From Gemmatimonas aurantiaca T-27 (GTDB lineage: Bacteria > Gemmatimonadota > Gemmatimonadetes > Gemmatimonadales > Gemmatimonadaceae), in assembly GCF_000010305.1 (NCBI RefSeq), contig NC_012489.1:1302001-1366000 (forward strand): a stretch of DNA of 64,000 nucleotides, in the 5' to 3' direction. This document shows, one piece after another, positions 43,348-52,683 of the stretch. The translations under genes and the position numbers were made by a program. Under the pieces are notes generated by a model. That model had not been told where the DNA came from and made no database searches. It saw nothing but the letters and a program-made list of their open reading frames with translations. Position 1 is the stretch's first letter. Each line of letters begins with the position of its first letter.

Positions 43348-43430
43348 GGGGGGTCGGCCAGAGAGAGGCACCCTTGACCCCGAGTCCGTCGGCACTCCGT
43401 CGATCCCGCTTCTGATACGGCTCCCGGAAC

Positions 43431-44501
43431 ATGTTCACGACCTGCATCCACTGCACGACCGATCTGGGCCGGAATGAAGCCTTCGAGGCGTTTCCGGTGG
43501 GCTCACGGCTGGCGTTCGACGCTCGGCAGGGGCGCCTGTGGGTGGTGTGTCGGCACTGCGCGCGCTGGAACCTCTCCCCGCTCGAGGAACGCTGGGAGGC
43601 GATCGAGGCCATGGAGCGCCGGTTCACCGATTCGCGGCTCCGGGTGAGCACCGACAACGTCGGGCTGGCACGGCTGCGCGAGGGGGTGGAACTGATCCGT
43701 ATCGGCGCACCCCAACGGCCGGAGATGGCGGCATGGCGCTACGGCGACCAGTTCGGTCGCCGCCGGCGCCGGCAATTGTTGGTCACCGGTGTCATCGTGG
43801 GCAGTGCGACAGCCATCATCGGCGGGGTGATGGCCCTGGGCGCATCGGTGGGCAGTTTTGCGGGCGTGTACGCCAATGGCGGGCTGTGGCAGACGCTCAT
43901 TCATGGCCGCCAGCGAAAGTCGATCGGCAAAGTACACCTGCCCGATGGCACGCTGGTGGATGTGCAGCGTCGGCATGCGCGCATGAGTGCGTTGCAGTAC
44001 GCCTCGCCCGATGCGCCGCTGCAACTGCGCTTCGAGCATGTGGGCGGCACGTCGCTGCTGCTCGGCGATGACGCGATGCGTGTGGCGGCGCGGCTCATGC
44101 CCACGGTGAATCGTTTTGGGGGATCGGCGTCCAAGGTGCAGGACGCGGTGCAGTTGCTGGAAACCGCCGGTTCGCCGATGGGCGTGTTGCTCAACGCGCA
44201 GCAGCAGTCCGGATGGCGTGCCGGTGACAAGCAGTGGGGTGGTGACACACCAACCCAGGGTCGTGATCGGCGCACGATGGTGCAGAAGCTGCCCGGCACC
44301 CTGCATTCGCTGTCGGTGGAGCAGCGCCTGGCCATCGAGATGGCCGTGCACGAAGAAAGTGAGCGGCGTGCGATGGAAGGTGAACTGCAATTGCTCGAGC
44401 AGGCGTGGCGTGATGCGGAAGAGGTGGCGAAGATCGCCGACAACATGTTCACGCCTGCTGCCATCGAGTCGCGGCTCGATGCGCTGCGCCGCGAGCGCTG
44501 A
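43431..44501 (+). CDS. Zinc-ribbon membrane protein of unknown family, paralogue 1
   Basis: I do not recognise this family. The 356-residue product has a four-cysteine zinc ribbon (C5, C8, C40, C43: CIHC and CRHC), then a conserved helical part (RWEAIEAMERRF). The core GAPQRPEMAAWRYGDQFGRRRRR is followed by a transmembrane segment (about 115-145) and a linker. The C-terminal coiled-coil helix (HEESERRAMEGELQLLEQ then AWRDAEEVAKIADNM) is conserved with the next gene. The two paralogues are 18 bases apart. The N-terminus faces the cytoplasm or not; topology is undetermined. Confidence 0.72.
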   Translation: MFTTCIHCTTDLGRNEAFEAFPVGSRLAFDARQGRLWVVCRHCARWNLSPLEERWEAIEAMERRFTDSRLRVSTDNVGLARLREGVELIRIGAPQRPEMAAWRYGDQFGRRRRRQLLVTGVIVGSATAIIGGVMALGASVGSFAGVYANGGLWQTLIHGRQRKSIGKVHLPDGTLVDVQRRHARMSALQYASPDAPLQLRFEHVGGTSLLLGDDAMRVAARLMPTVNRFGGSASKVQDAVQLLETAGSPMGVLLNAQQQSGWRAGDKQWGGDTPTQGRDRRTMVQKLPGTLHSLSVEQRLAIEMAVHEESERRAMEGELQLLEQAWRDAEEVAKIADNMFTPAAIESRLDALRRER

Positions 44502-44519
44502 TTCCCACGCGTCCGCGCG

Positions 44520-45608
44520 ATGTATCAGACCTGCATCCATTGTCTGCGCCCACTTGGCGTGAACGAGTCGATTGAAGCCTTGCCGGTGGGGCGTCGGTTG
44601 GCGTTCGACGCGGCGAAGGGTCGTCTGTGGGTGATCTGCCAGGCCTGCGAACGCTGGAACCTCGCACCATTCGAGCAGCGTTGGGAAGCGATCGAACAGG
44701 CGGAGCGTGTGTATCGCGCCACGCGGGTGCGTGTGAGTACCGATCACATCGGGCTCGCGCGTTTGCCCGACGACACGGAGTTGGTGCGGGTCGGTGCGCC
44801 ACAACGTCCGGAGTTTGCCGCCTGGCGGTATGGCGATCAGTTCGGTCGACGTCGTCGACGCACCATTGTGATGAGTTCCGGTGCGGTCCTCGGCGTAGGT
44901 GCGGCCGTCGGTGGTGCCGTCGTCGCCGGTGCGGGCATCATCGCCATGTTGCCGCTGCTGCAACTGCTGAATGCCGCAGCGATTGTGTCCCGCACGCATC
45001 AGACACGTCGATCGTTTGTGTTGCCGGATGGTGGTGTGTTTGTGCCGGTGGGACTGCCGCGGCTCGTGAAGGGCGGCCCCGACGATTGGGGTGTGGATGT
45101 CGGCTATACGGTGTTGCGCAGACCGGACGATCCCAAGCCACTGCCGGGGTGGTTCGCGCCAAGCTGGGACGGAGAAGGCAAGAACGAAATGGGCCGACTG
45201 CAACTCTACGGCGCTGATGCCTTGCCATTGCTGCGTTGGGCCATGCCACGGGCCAATCGGGCGGGGGCCAGTCGTTCCACGATTGCCGAAGGCGTGCGGT
45301 TGATCGAGGACGCGGGGGGCCCGGACACGTATCCGGTGTGGGCGGCACAGCAGGTGCGCGGATGGGCCGCTCGTTCGTCGTTCGGCGACACCGGGGCTCT
45401 CGATGCGATTCCGGCGCCGGCACGACTCGCGTTCGAAATGGCGCTACACGAAGACAGTGAGCGGCGCGCCATGGAGGGAGAGCTCGCGTCACTCGAGCAG
45501 GCATGGCGGGACGCGGAAGAGGTCGCGGCGATTGCCGACAATCTGCTGGTGCCTGCGTCTGTGATGCAGCGGCTGGCGCAGTTCAAGCGTGCATTCGGAC
45601 GCGTGTAG
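44520..45608 (+). CDS. Zinc-ribbon membrane protein of unknown family, paralogue 2
   Basis: Tandem paralogue of the previous gene, 362 residues. It keeps C5, C8, C40 and C43 (CIHC, CQAC), LAFDAAKGRLWVIC, the block GAPQRPEFAAWRYGDQFGRR, the membrane segment (about 117-155) and the terminal helix (HEDSERRAMEGELASLEQ then AWRDAEEVAAIADNL). The middle region (about 155-260) differs strongly from paralogue 1. This suggests a shared scaffold with diversified central domain. The start ATG lies 18 bases after the first gene's stop, so they are cotranscribed. Confidence 0.72.
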   Translation: MYQTCIHCLRPLGVNESIEALPVGRRLAFDAAKGRLWVICQACERWNLAPFEQRWEAIEQAERVYRATRVRVSTDHIGLARLPDDTELVRVGAPQRPEFAAWRYGDQFGRRRRRTIVMSSGAVLGVGAAVGGAVVAGAGIIAMLPLLQLLNAAAIVSRTHQTRRSFVLPDGGVFVPVGLPRLVKGGPDDWGVDVGYTVLRRPDDPKPLPGWFAPSWDGEGKNEMGRLQLYGADALPLLRWAMPRANRAGASRSTIAEGVRLIEDAGGPDTYPVWAAQQVRGWAARSSFGDTGALDAIPAPARLAFEMALHEDSERRAMEGELASLEQAWRDAEEVAAIADNLLVPASVMQRLAQFKRAFGRV

Positions 45609-45646
45609 GGCCGCGCGGCTGGATCTTGATGTTGGCTGGCCAAGGG

Positions 45647-45661
45647 GCGCCCTTCGGGCGC
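45647..45661 (+). terminator. Hairpin after the zinc-ribbon gene pair
   Basis: GCGCCC at 45647-45652 pairs with GGGCGC at 45656-45661 around TTC. No T-run follows. It could be a terminator for the plus-strand gene pair, just before the larger inverted repeat. Confidence 0.4.
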
Positions 45662-45663
45662 GC

Positions 45664-45771
45664 TACCTGCAGGATCAACAGCCGGATCAAGCGGTCAATG
45701 GCGTTGCTGTATTCAATCCCCCAAAACGCCCGTCATATCCTGCAGTTATCCGGCTGTTGATCCTGCAGGTA
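45664..45771. repeat. Large inverted repeat between convergent genes
   Basis: A 24-base segment at 45664-45687, beginning TACCTGCAGG, is the exact reverse complement of 45748-45771, ending CCTGCAGGTA. The 60-base loop holds further short repeats (ATCCTGCAG near 45738). Outward pairing continues for a few bases after one mismatch. It lies between convergent genes. A bidirectional terminator or a small inverted-repeat (MITE- or REP-like) element both fit; no target duplication was noticed. Confidence 0.7.
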
Positions 45772-45830
45772 TCGCCGCCACAGGCGGCCCCACCAGGCCT
45801 CACCATACTCCAACACCAATCGAAAGCCCA

Positions 45831-46469
45831 TCAGCCAACCCGCCGCCGCAGCAGCGCGCGCACGGGCGCCGCATCGGCGCCGATCACGGCAAGCGGCGGT
45901 GCGATCAGTTCATACACGCCGGTTTCGATATGACGCAGGTCGAGGTTCTCGAGCACGAACGTGCCACGCCCCAGCAAGGCGTGGTGTACGTCGAGCGACT
46001 TGCTCTGACGACGATCGACACTGGGAGCATCCACACCCCACAACTTCACGCCGCGATCCACCAGCCAGGTGGCGGCTTCTGCAGTGAGGGCGGGCCAATC
46101 GTCGGGAAAAATGCCGGCCGCCGATGTGTGCCCCGTGCGCAGCAGCACGCGGGACACGGCATGTTCTCCGATCAGGCGTTGCAGCAGTGGCAGGTCGATG
46201 TCTTGTGCCACCCCGTGCGAGGCTGGCAACGCGACCACCAGTGCTTCGCCGACGAACGCACCCAACTCGAGTCCATCGGAGGCCGGCCACTCGGAGTGCA
46301 CATGCACCGGCGCATCGGCATGGGTGCCGACGTGAAAGCTGGTCGTGATCGCCGCCAGATTGACACTCTCACCGTCCTCGCGCCGCATGGTCCAGCCACA
46401 GGTGAACGGATGATCACCCGGCCATTCGGGCGTACCGGCACCGAGCGGTACGGAGATGTCATGCCACAT
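45831..46469 (-). CDS. Cyclase-family hydrolase, kynurenine formamidase-like
   Basis: The 212-residue product has the metal-binding motif HVGTHADAPVHV (about 45-56) of the cyclase/KynB family, WHDISVPLGAGTPEWPGD at the start, LLRTGHT and the conserved terminal region WGVDAPSVDR. KynB hydrolyses N-formylkynurenine in tryptophan breakdown, but the family has other substrates and no kynurenine genes are near. ATG at 46469 gives the normal N-terminus. It lies next to a BshB1-like gene on the same strand. Confidence 0.85.
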   Translation of the reverse strand: MWHDISVPLGAGTPEWPGDHPFTCGWTMRREDGESVNLAAITTSFHVGTHADAPVHVHSEWPASDGLELGAFVGEALVVALPASHGVAQDIDLPLLQRLIGEHAVSRVLLRTGHTSAAGIFPDDWPALTAEAATWLVDRGVKLWGVDAPSVDRRQSKSLDVHHALLGRGTFVLENLDLRHIETGVYELIAPPLAVIGADAAPVRALLRRRVG

Positions 46470-46485
46470 ACGATTCCTCAGCAAC

Positions 46486-47217
46486 TCAGAACGTGGACAC
46501 ATCGAGTGTGGTGACATCGTCCACACGCATCGTTTCTTCCGTGTAGAACGGCTCACCGTAGCGCGCGCGGATCAGCGATCCATAGTGTGCCGCATGGTGA
46601 GTCACGATGTCGTACAGCGGCTCTCCATTCGGATACACTTCGCCCGCCTGTGTCGCGCCGTCGAACTGCGACCCGAAACACTTGATGGCGGCGAGCTTGC
46701 GCTCGAACTGCGTGGAGATATCGACCACGAAGGTGGGTTTCACGTAGTCTTCGCGATACGCGATGACATGCAGCAGCTTCGTGGGCCGGAACGCGGGGTG
46801 ATCACCAGGGGCATACTTGGCGAGTCCGCTCAGGAAACACGCATCGCGCACCAGTTCGGTGGTCCGGCGGTGATCGGGATGTCGTCCGCGCAGGGCTGGG
46901 GCAATCACGATACGCGGACGCAGGGCCCGCAGCATGTGCACCAGGCGCACACGGGTGGCGTCGTCATTGGTGATGCCGGCGTCAGGCAGCCCGAGATTCT
47001 CGCGGACATGGATGCCCATCACCTGCGCCGAGGCGGCGGCTTCCGCCGCCCGCAACTCGGCCGATCCCTTGGTCCCCATCTCACCCTGTGTGAGATCGAG
47101 AATACCCACGCGGTGACCGGCATCGATCGCCTTGATCAGGGTACCGCCGCAGGTAAGTTCGGCGTCGTCACGGTGTGGCGCGACGGCGAGCAGGTCCAGA
47201 GACTGAGGGGAAGTCAT
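46486..47217 (-). CDS. bshB1: BshB1-like N-acetyl-sugar deacetylase
   Basis: The 243-residue product has the PIG-L/LmbE metal motif APHRDDAELTCGG (about 13-25, Arg in place of the usual Pro) and the GRHPDHR motif (about 110-116). It matches BshB1, which deacetylates N-acetylglucosaminyl-malate in bacillithiol synthesis. Other PIG-L enzymes act on different N-acetyl sugars. bshA and bshC are not in the window. A TACGTT hexamer ends five bases before the ATG. Confidence 0.85.
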   Translation of the reverse strand: MTSPQSLDLLAVAPHRDDAELTCGGTLIKAIDAGHRVGILDLTQGEMGTKGSAELRAAEAAASAQVMGIHVRENLGLPDAGITNDDATRVRLVHMLRALRPRIVIAPALRGRHPDHRRTTELVRDACFLSGLAKYAPGDHPAFRPTKLLHVIAYREDYVKPTFVVDISTQFERKLAAIKCFGSQFDGATQAGEVYPNGEPLYDIVTHHAAHYGSLIRARYGEPFYTEETMRVDDVTTLDVSTF

Positions 47218-47222
47218 ATCGG

Positions 47223-47228
47223 AACGTA
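47223..47228 (-). promoter_or_regulatory. TACGTT hexamer 5 bases before bshB1
   Basis: On the minus strand TACGTT is followed by CCGAT and the ATG at 47217. It is a weak match to a -10, but its position fits the near-leaderless pattern seen before other genes. Confidence 0.2.
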
Positions 47229-47282
47229 CGCCGCCGGCAAAGAGCAGGGAAGCGTGTTCGGAAGGGCTCCCGTACTACGTGA

Positions 47283-48245
47283 TCAGCGCCAGTCGCGCGG
47301 CGCGAGCATGGCGATGAGGCGTGCCTCGAATGACCCTTCCGCGTACTCCGGCGCGTACTGCCACATCGCGAGCGGTGGAAGGCTCATCAAGACACTCTCC
47401 ACGCGGGCGTTGGTCTGCAAACCGAAGGTGGTGCCGCGGTCGTGTACCAGATTGAACTCCACGTATCGTCCTCGGCGCACCAACTGAAAAGTGCGTTCGG
47501 GTTCACCGTAGGTGGTGTCACGACGGCGGGTCACGATCGGTTCGTACGCTGCGGGAAGCACCCGGGCCACATCGCTCACAAATAGCGCCACGGCTTCGGC
47601 ATCCAGACCGTGTGCGGGATCGTTGGCGCGCAGATGATCGAAAAAAATGCCGCCGACTCCACGCGCTTCATTGCCACGATGCGTGTTCACGAAATACCGA
47701 TCACACCAGGCCTTGAAGTGATCGTAAAACGTGGCGTGATGCCGGTCGCACATGGCACCCAACCCACGATGAAAGGTGTGCGCGTCGTCCTCGTGCGGAT
47801 AAAACGGCGTCAGGTCGGTGCCACCGCCAAACCAACTGTCGGTGAGCGTGCCCTGTTCATCCGTGAGTTCGAAATAGCGCACGTTCAGATGCACCGTAGG
47901 GATCATCGGACTGCGCGGATGCACCACCAGGCTGACGCCGGTGGCGAAGAAGTGCGTCGTGCCCGTGGCCGCCCCGACACCGCCCAAGCGCTGCGCTGCG
48001 GCATCCGGCAGCACGCCCATCACCACCGAACGATTGATCCCCGCTTTTTCGAACGTGATCCCGTCACTCAATACGCGCGCCACACCACCACCACCGCCGG
48101 GCCGTTCCCATCGATCTTCGCGAAACGTGCCACCCTCATCGAGGCGGGTGAAAAAGGCCGTCAGTTCGTCATGCAACCCTTCCATGCGCGACGCGATCTG
48201 GTGGCGCCGCAGATCACTGACCGAACTCCCGCTCTCGGGGCTCAT
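47283..48245 (-). CDS. hemF: Coproporphyrinogen III oxidase, oxygen-dependent
   Basis: Oxidatively decarboxylates coproporphyrinogen III to protoporphyrinogen IX using oxygen. The 320-residue product has REDRWERPGGGGGVARVL, SVVMGVLPDAAAQ, HLNVRYFELTD, the conserved WFGGGTDLTPFYP and the GVGGIFFDHL and RRGRYVEFNLVHDRGTTFGLQT signatures. The gene follows hemE with two bases between stop and start, so the two heme enzymes form an operon. Confidence 0.95.
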   Translation of the reverse strand: MSPESGSSVSDLRRHQIASRMEGLHDELTAFFTRLDEGGTFREDRWERPGGGGGVARVLSDGITFEKAGINRSVVMGVLPDAAAQRLGGVGAATGTTHFFATGVSLVVHPRSPMIPTVHLNVRYFELTDEQGTLTDSWFGGGTDLTPFYPHEDDAHTFHRGLGAMCDRHHATFYDHFKAWCDRYFVNTHRGNEARGVGGIFFDHLRANDPAHGLDAEAVALFVSDVARVLPAAYEPIVTRRRDTTYGEPERTFQLVRRGRYVEFNLVHDRGTTFGLQTNARVESVLMSLPPLAMWQYAPEYAEGSFEARLIAMLAPRDWR

Positions 48246-48247
48246 GC

Positions 48248-49303
48248 TCAGCGATGCTCCGCGAGACGCTCTGGGGTCCACTCCCATTCTTTCACGGCAT
48301 CCACGAATGCCTTTGCGTGTGCCGGCGGCACATCGGGCAGGATGCCATGTCCGAGATTGGCGACATGCCCAATGGGTCCGAACTCGGCGATCATGGCGTG
48401 AGCACGTGCACGGATTTCGGCGGGTGTGGCGTAGAGCGCACATGGATCGAGATTGCCCTGCATCGCCACATTGAACGGCGCGAGCTGACGGCGCGCCTGC
48501 GCTGGTGTGGTATGCCAATCCACCCCCACCGCATCCGCTCCCGTGGCGGCGGCGATCTCGCCCAGTGCCCAGCTCGCGCCGGGCGCAAAGACGATGACCG
48601 GAACGCCCGCTTCCCGTGCACGACGGGCAGCCTTGGTGAGATACGGCAACACGAAGGTGCGGAACTCCTGTGGCGACAGCGCGCCGGCCCACGATTCGAA
48701 CAACTGGACCACCTGCGCCCCTGCGGCGACCTGCGCCACGAGGAAATCACCCACGGCTGTGGCCAGCCTGTCCAACAGGGCGTGTGCCATGGCGGGCTGC
48801 TCGAACAACATGCGCTTGGCGACCGCGAACTGCTTGGTGCCTTTGCCTTCCACCATGTAGGCCGCCAGCGTCCACGGCGCGCCGGCAAAGCCGATGAGCG
48901 GCACTCGATTGTTCAACGCGCGACGAGCCAGGCGCAGGGCATCGAGCATGTACCGCAACTGATCCTCAGGGTCCACCGTGCGAAGTCGTGCCACATCGGC
49001 CGGAGTGCGCAACGGGGACGGGAACTGCGGACCCACGCCTTCATCGAGCGTCAGGTGCATGCCCATCGCTTCCGGGATGACGAGGATGTCGCTGAAGATG
49101 ATCGCGGCATCCACGCCGATGAGGTCCACCGGCTGCAGGGTGACTTCCACGGCGAGTTCCGGCGTGCGGCACATGGTCAGGAAGTCGGACCCGGCTCGCA
49201 CCGCGCGATACTGCGGGAGATATCGACCAGCCTGGCGCATCATCCAGACAGGGGGCCGCGAGACAGGTTCACGGCGAAGGGCACGCAGCAGCAGATCGTT
49301 CAT
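48248..49303 (-). CDS. hemE: Uroporphyrinogen decarboxylase
   Basis: Converts uroporphyrinogen III to coproporphyrinogen III. The 351-residue product has the signatures RPPVWMMRQAGRYLPQYR and IIFSDILVIPEAMG, plus GFAGAPWTLAAYMVEG, QLFESWAG and GNLDPCALY near the active site. It is of normal size. The start is ATG at 49303; a GTG nine bases upstream is in frame. It is separated from the chemoreceptor gene by a strong hairpin. Confidence 0.95.
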   Translation of the reverse strand: MNDLLLRALRREPVSRPPVWMMRQAGRYLPQYRAVRAGSDFLTMCRTPELAVEVTLQPVDLIGVDAAIIFSDILVIPEAMGMHLTLDEGVGPQFPSPLRTPADVARLRTVDPEDQLRYMLDALRLARRALNNRVPLIGFAGAPWTLAAYMVEGKGTKQFAVAKRMLFEQPAMAHALLDRLATAVGDFLVAQVAAGAQVVQLFESWAGALSPQEFRTFVLPYLTKAARRAREAGVPVIVFAPGASWALGEIAAATGADAVGVDWHTTPAQARRQLAPFNVAMQGNLDPCALYATPAEIRARAHAMIAEFGPIGHVANLGHGILPDVPPAHAKAFVDAVKEWEWTPERLAEHR

Positions 49304-49359
49304 CGGAGACACGTCGGAAACTCACGAAGGACATCACGCCCTGACAGGCATGATGCACA

Positions 49360-49388
49360 GAGGCTCCCGTCCATCGGACGGGAGCCTC
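49360..49388 (-). terminator. Strong hairpin between the chemoreceptor and hemE
   Basis: A perfect 13-bp stem (49360-49372 with 49376-49388) with loop ATC lies 87 bases after the chemoreceptor stop on the minus strand. No T-run follows on that strand. It is probably the end of the chemoreceptor transcript or a leader of hemE. Confidence 0.55.
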
Positions 49389-49475
49389 GGACTGCCCGAA
49401 ACGTACTCGCCTGCACCTATCCGGCCGCCTCCGAATCTCTACGGAGGCACGCCATTCGCGTCGATATCGGCGGTA

Positions 49476-51056
49476 TCAGGCCGCGGCGCGCGTGCGGGTC
49501 GACCCGCCTTCCCCGCGCCGTGCTTTGTGTGCCTGAGAGGACGCGTGTCGATTGGAGAGGACAAAATTGCCCACCAACTCATCGAGGCTGTGTGCCTGAC
49601 TGGACAGCTCCACGGCGGCCGCGGCGGCTTCTTCCGCGTTGCTGGCCACGGTCTGTGTCGACGCGTTCATCAGGTGGGCCGCCTGCGTAAGCTGGTCCAC
49701 ACCCTGCGCCTGCTGCGTACTCGTGGCCGAAATCTCGTCGATGACACCGCTGAGCTGCCGAATCTGTCCATCGATATCGTCGAGTTGACGCTGCACCACA
49801 CCCTGTCGCTGGTTGCCTTCCTGCGCGTGGCGCACGCTCTCTTCGATCATCGTGGCCGTGCTCTTGGCGGCGTCGGCACTCCGAATGGCCAGGCTGCGCA
49901 CTTCGTCCGCCACCACGGCAAAGCCCTTGCCCGCATCACCGGCGCGAGCGGCCTCCACGGCCGCGTTGAGCGCCAGCAGGTTGGTCTGGAACGCGATCTC
50001 ATCGATGGTCTTGATGATCTTCGCTGTTTCGACGCTCGATCGGGCGATGCGCTCCATGGCGATCGATAGTTGCGCCATCTCGGAAACACCCTGCGCCGTG
50101 CTGGTGTGCGCCGTCTGCACGAACCGACTGGCCTCGACGGTGTGCTGCGCATTGTTCCGCGCCATGGCCGCGAGTTCTGTCAGGCTGCTCGTGGTTTCTT
50201 CGAGGCTGGCCGCCTGATCGGCCGCACCGTGCGCCAGCGCATCGCTGCCGGCACTGATCTCGGTACCGGCATTGGAGACTTCCGATGCCGCGACGGCCAC
50301 GCGCTGCAGCGCCGAGTCGAGGTTGCCCACGGCTTCGTTCAGCGCCGTCTGCAACACGAGATAGTCACCCAGATAGGTGCCTTCCATACGGGCGGTCAGA
50401 TCGCGACCCGCTACCCGTTGCAAGGTGCCGGACGCTTCCTGCAGCGGCGTGCTGACGGCATCCATCACCCGATTGAGACCGATCGCGAGGTCGGCGTAGC
50501 TGCCCTCATGACGCTGGATATCCGCCCGACGGGACAAATCGCCGGCCCGCGCCGATTCATTGAGCGTGGCCGAATCGGTGACGATGGCCAGCACATTGCG
50601 CTGGGCCGCGTTGAGCGATTCGATCGACGCCTGACACGTGGCGATGATGCCGTTTACCGTGGCAGCCAGTTCGCCGAGTTCGTCCTCGCGTTCGATTTCG
50701 ATGAGCGTGGTCGTCGCTTCGAGTTTGCCCGTCAGATCGCCGTGCGCCATGCCGGTGGCGATGCGCTCGATGCCGGCAATGCAGTTGCGGCGCAGCTTGG
50801 TCGCGCGGTCCGCAATCTCGTGCAGGGGAGCGAGCGTACGACGCACCATCGTGTACGCGGCGCCACCCGCACACGACAGCACCACCGCCGTGCCGATGAG
50901 CATCCAGCGCGTCAACGCGATGGCGGGATTGCCTTCGAGCGTCGGGAGCAACCACAAGGCGGCCAGATCACTGGCCAACGCGATGCCTGTGAGTCCGCCG
51001 ATCAGAATCCCGACGCGTTGTGAGACAGACCTGGTGCTGGACATGAGACCACTCAT
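49476..51056 (-). CDS. Methyl-accepting chemotaxis protein, membrane-bound
   Basis: The 526-residue product has two transmembrane helices close together (about 14-37 and 47-70), so almost no periplasmic sensor, then HAMP-like segments (about 70-270) and a signalling domain. The latter has the conserved hairpin tip [23 protein letters not shown] followed by [15 protein letters not shown]. It probably senses something through its membrane or cytoplasmic part. A globin-coupled receptor lies next to it upstream. No CheA, CheW or flagellar gene is in the window. Confidence 0.92.
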   Translation of the reverse strand: MSGLMSSTRSVSQRVGILIGGLTGIALASDLAALWLLPTLEGNPAIALTRWMLIGTAVVLSCAGGAAYTMVRRTLAPLHEIADRATKLRRNCIAGIERIATGMAHGDLTGKLEATTTLIEIEREDELGELAATVNGIIATCQASIESLNAAQRNVLAIVTDSATLNESARAGDLSRRADIQRHEGSYADLAIGLNRVMDAVSTPLQEASGTLQRVAGRDLTARMEGTYLGDYLVLQTALNEAVGNLDSALQRVAVAASEVSNAGTEISAGSDALAHGAADQAASLEETTSSLTELAAMARNNAQHTVEASRFVQTAHTSTAQGVSEMAQLSIAMERIARSSVETAKIIKTIDEIAFQTNLLALNAAVEAARAGDAGKGFAVVADEVRSLAIRSADAAKSTATMIEESVRHAQEGNQRQGVVQRQLDDIDGQIRQLSGVIDEISATSTQQAQGVDQLTQAAHLMNASTQTVASNAEEAAAAAVELSSQAHSLDELVGNFVLSNRHASSQAHKARRGEGGSTRTRAAA

Positions 51057-51174
51057 TGGAGATTGGAGAACCGCGGGGGAACGGCGTCAGTCATTGACGC
51101 CGGTAAGAGCCATTGATAGGGAATATCGGCGCCCTCCCTGACAACGTGGCTATCATTTTTGTAAGTCTTAGGGC

Positions 51175-52683
51175 CTATGCGATTCTCTTGAGACGAGGGC
51201 CGTTGCGCGTTTCGTCGGCCCGAAAGCGCTCGACAGCACTGCCGAGCACCGCGGCGCGATCGCTGAGCTCCATGCTGGTGGCACTGCCTTCCTCGGCGTT
51301 GGCGGCCACGGTTTGTGTCACAGTGTTGATCTGGTCGATGGCCTTGGAGATTTGCTGCACGCCTTCCTGCTGCTGACCCGCAGCCGCTGCGACCTCCGAC
51401 ATCACCACACGGACCCGATCGGCCTGTCGTACGATCTCGGAGAGCGTGCCCAGTACCGTCTCGTTGAGGCGCACCCCTGCGTTGGTGCTCGACATCGACT
51501 CTTCGATGAGCGCCGTGGTGCTGCGGGCGGCTTCGGCACTGCGCATGGCGAGGCCGCGCACTTCATCAGCGACGACCGCAAATCCGCGACCGGCATCCCC
51601 GGCCCGGGCCGCTTCGACTGCCGCATTGAGCGCCAACAGATTGGTCTGGAATGCAATCTCATCGATGGTCTTCACCACGCGAGCGGTGGCATCCGACCCC
51701 GCCTTGATGCGGGTCATCGCATCGGCCAACTGCTGCATGGAGCGTTCACCGCCCGCTGCCGTATCGCGCGCCTGTTCCGCCAACGTACGCCCTTCTCGTG
51801 CGTGTGTCGCGCTGGACTGCGTCATGCTCGTGAGTTCCTGCAAGCTGGCCGCCACTTCTTCCAGCGAAGCGGCCTGACTGGAGGCGCCCTCGCTCAGCAC
51901 ACCACTGGCGTCGCGTAGCGAAGTGGACGTGCCCAGGATCTCGTCGGCCGACTGCCGTACCACGTGCATCGCGCCCTGCAGCTCCTGCAGCGCCGAATTG
52001 AAATGCACCTGCACTTCGGCGTTGCGGCCGGTGTAGGTGCCGGTGAGACGAACGGTGAGATCGCCCTGGGCCAGTCGTGAGAGAGCCGTGCTGATATCGT
52101 CGAGGAACCGCATGGCTTCACCCTTGAGGATGGCTTCGATGCGTTCCTGACGGGCGTTGGTGAGCGACGTGATGACGATGGCGATGTCGGCCTGCAGCAA
52201 GCGGTCGAAGGCCCGCTGGAAGCGATACAACTCCGCGGGGGTGGCGTCGCTGCGTTCCACGGCCGAGAACATGTGCTCGCGGATGACCTCGTACATCGCG
52301 ACGTACCAATTCGAGTCCAGATCAATGCGTTCGTGCACCTGACCCACGAGGCGACGATAGGCGATGTAGCCATCGTCGATCACGCCGCTGAACATGGCCA
52401 GCAGATATCGTGTGATCAGCGGACGCTGGCGGTCCACCGAGGTATGCCGATCGAGAATCTCTTTGGTCGCTCTCGTGCCGGCGATGTGGGCATAAAAATC
52501 GTCGATCATGGCATCACAGGCGGCGCGGCACACGGATTCCCACGCCTGCACCACACCGAGGTCGGTATTGGTGAGCTTCAGGAAATCGAGACGGCGGCGC
52601 ACTTCGACGTCGGTGACTTCAATGCGCCCCAGCGGATACACACGCTCGACGTTTTTCTTGGAGACGGAACGGAACCAGACCAT
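51175..52683 (-). CDS. Globin-coupled sensor chemoreceptor (HemAT-like)
   Basis: The 502-residue product has no transmembrane helix. An N-terminal protoglobin domain (about 25-185) with a probable proximal heme His in [10 protein letters not shown] (about H117) is followed by a linker (about 190-240) and an MCP signalling domain with [27 protein letters not shown]. This is the plan of HemAT oxygen sensors that drive aerotaxis. It would signal to CheA when oxygen or another gas binds. The start ATG lacks a clear Shine-Dalgarno. Confidence 0.9.
   Translation of the reverse strand: MVWFRSVSKKNVERVYPLGRIEVTDVEVRRRLDFLKLTNTDLGVVQAWESVCRAACDAMIDDFYAHIAGTRATKEILDRHTSVDRQRPLITRYLLAMFSGVIDDGYIAYRRLVGQVHERIDLDSNWYVAMYEVIREHMFSAVERSDATPAELYRFQRAFDRLLQADIAIVITSLTNARQERIEAILKGEAMRFLDDISTALSRLAQGDLTVRLTGTYTGRNAEVQVHFNSALQELQGAMHVVRQSADEILGTSTSLRDASGVLSEGASSQAASLEEVAASLQELTSMTQSSATHAREGRTLAEQARDTAAGGERSMQQLADAMTRIKAGSDATARVVKTIDEIAFQTNLLALNAAVEAARAGDAGRGFAVVADEVRGLAMRSAEAARSTTALIEESMSSTNAGVRLNETVLGTLSEIVRQADRVRVVMSEVAAAAGQQQEGVQQISKAIDQINTVTQTVAANAEEGSATSMELSDRAAVLGSAVERFRADETRNGPRLKRIA

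Noticed and set aside
45664-45771. Integron attC site
   Set aside because: The ends lack the RYYYAAC and GTTRRRY core motifs; the arms are simple perfect inverted repeats and no integrase is near.
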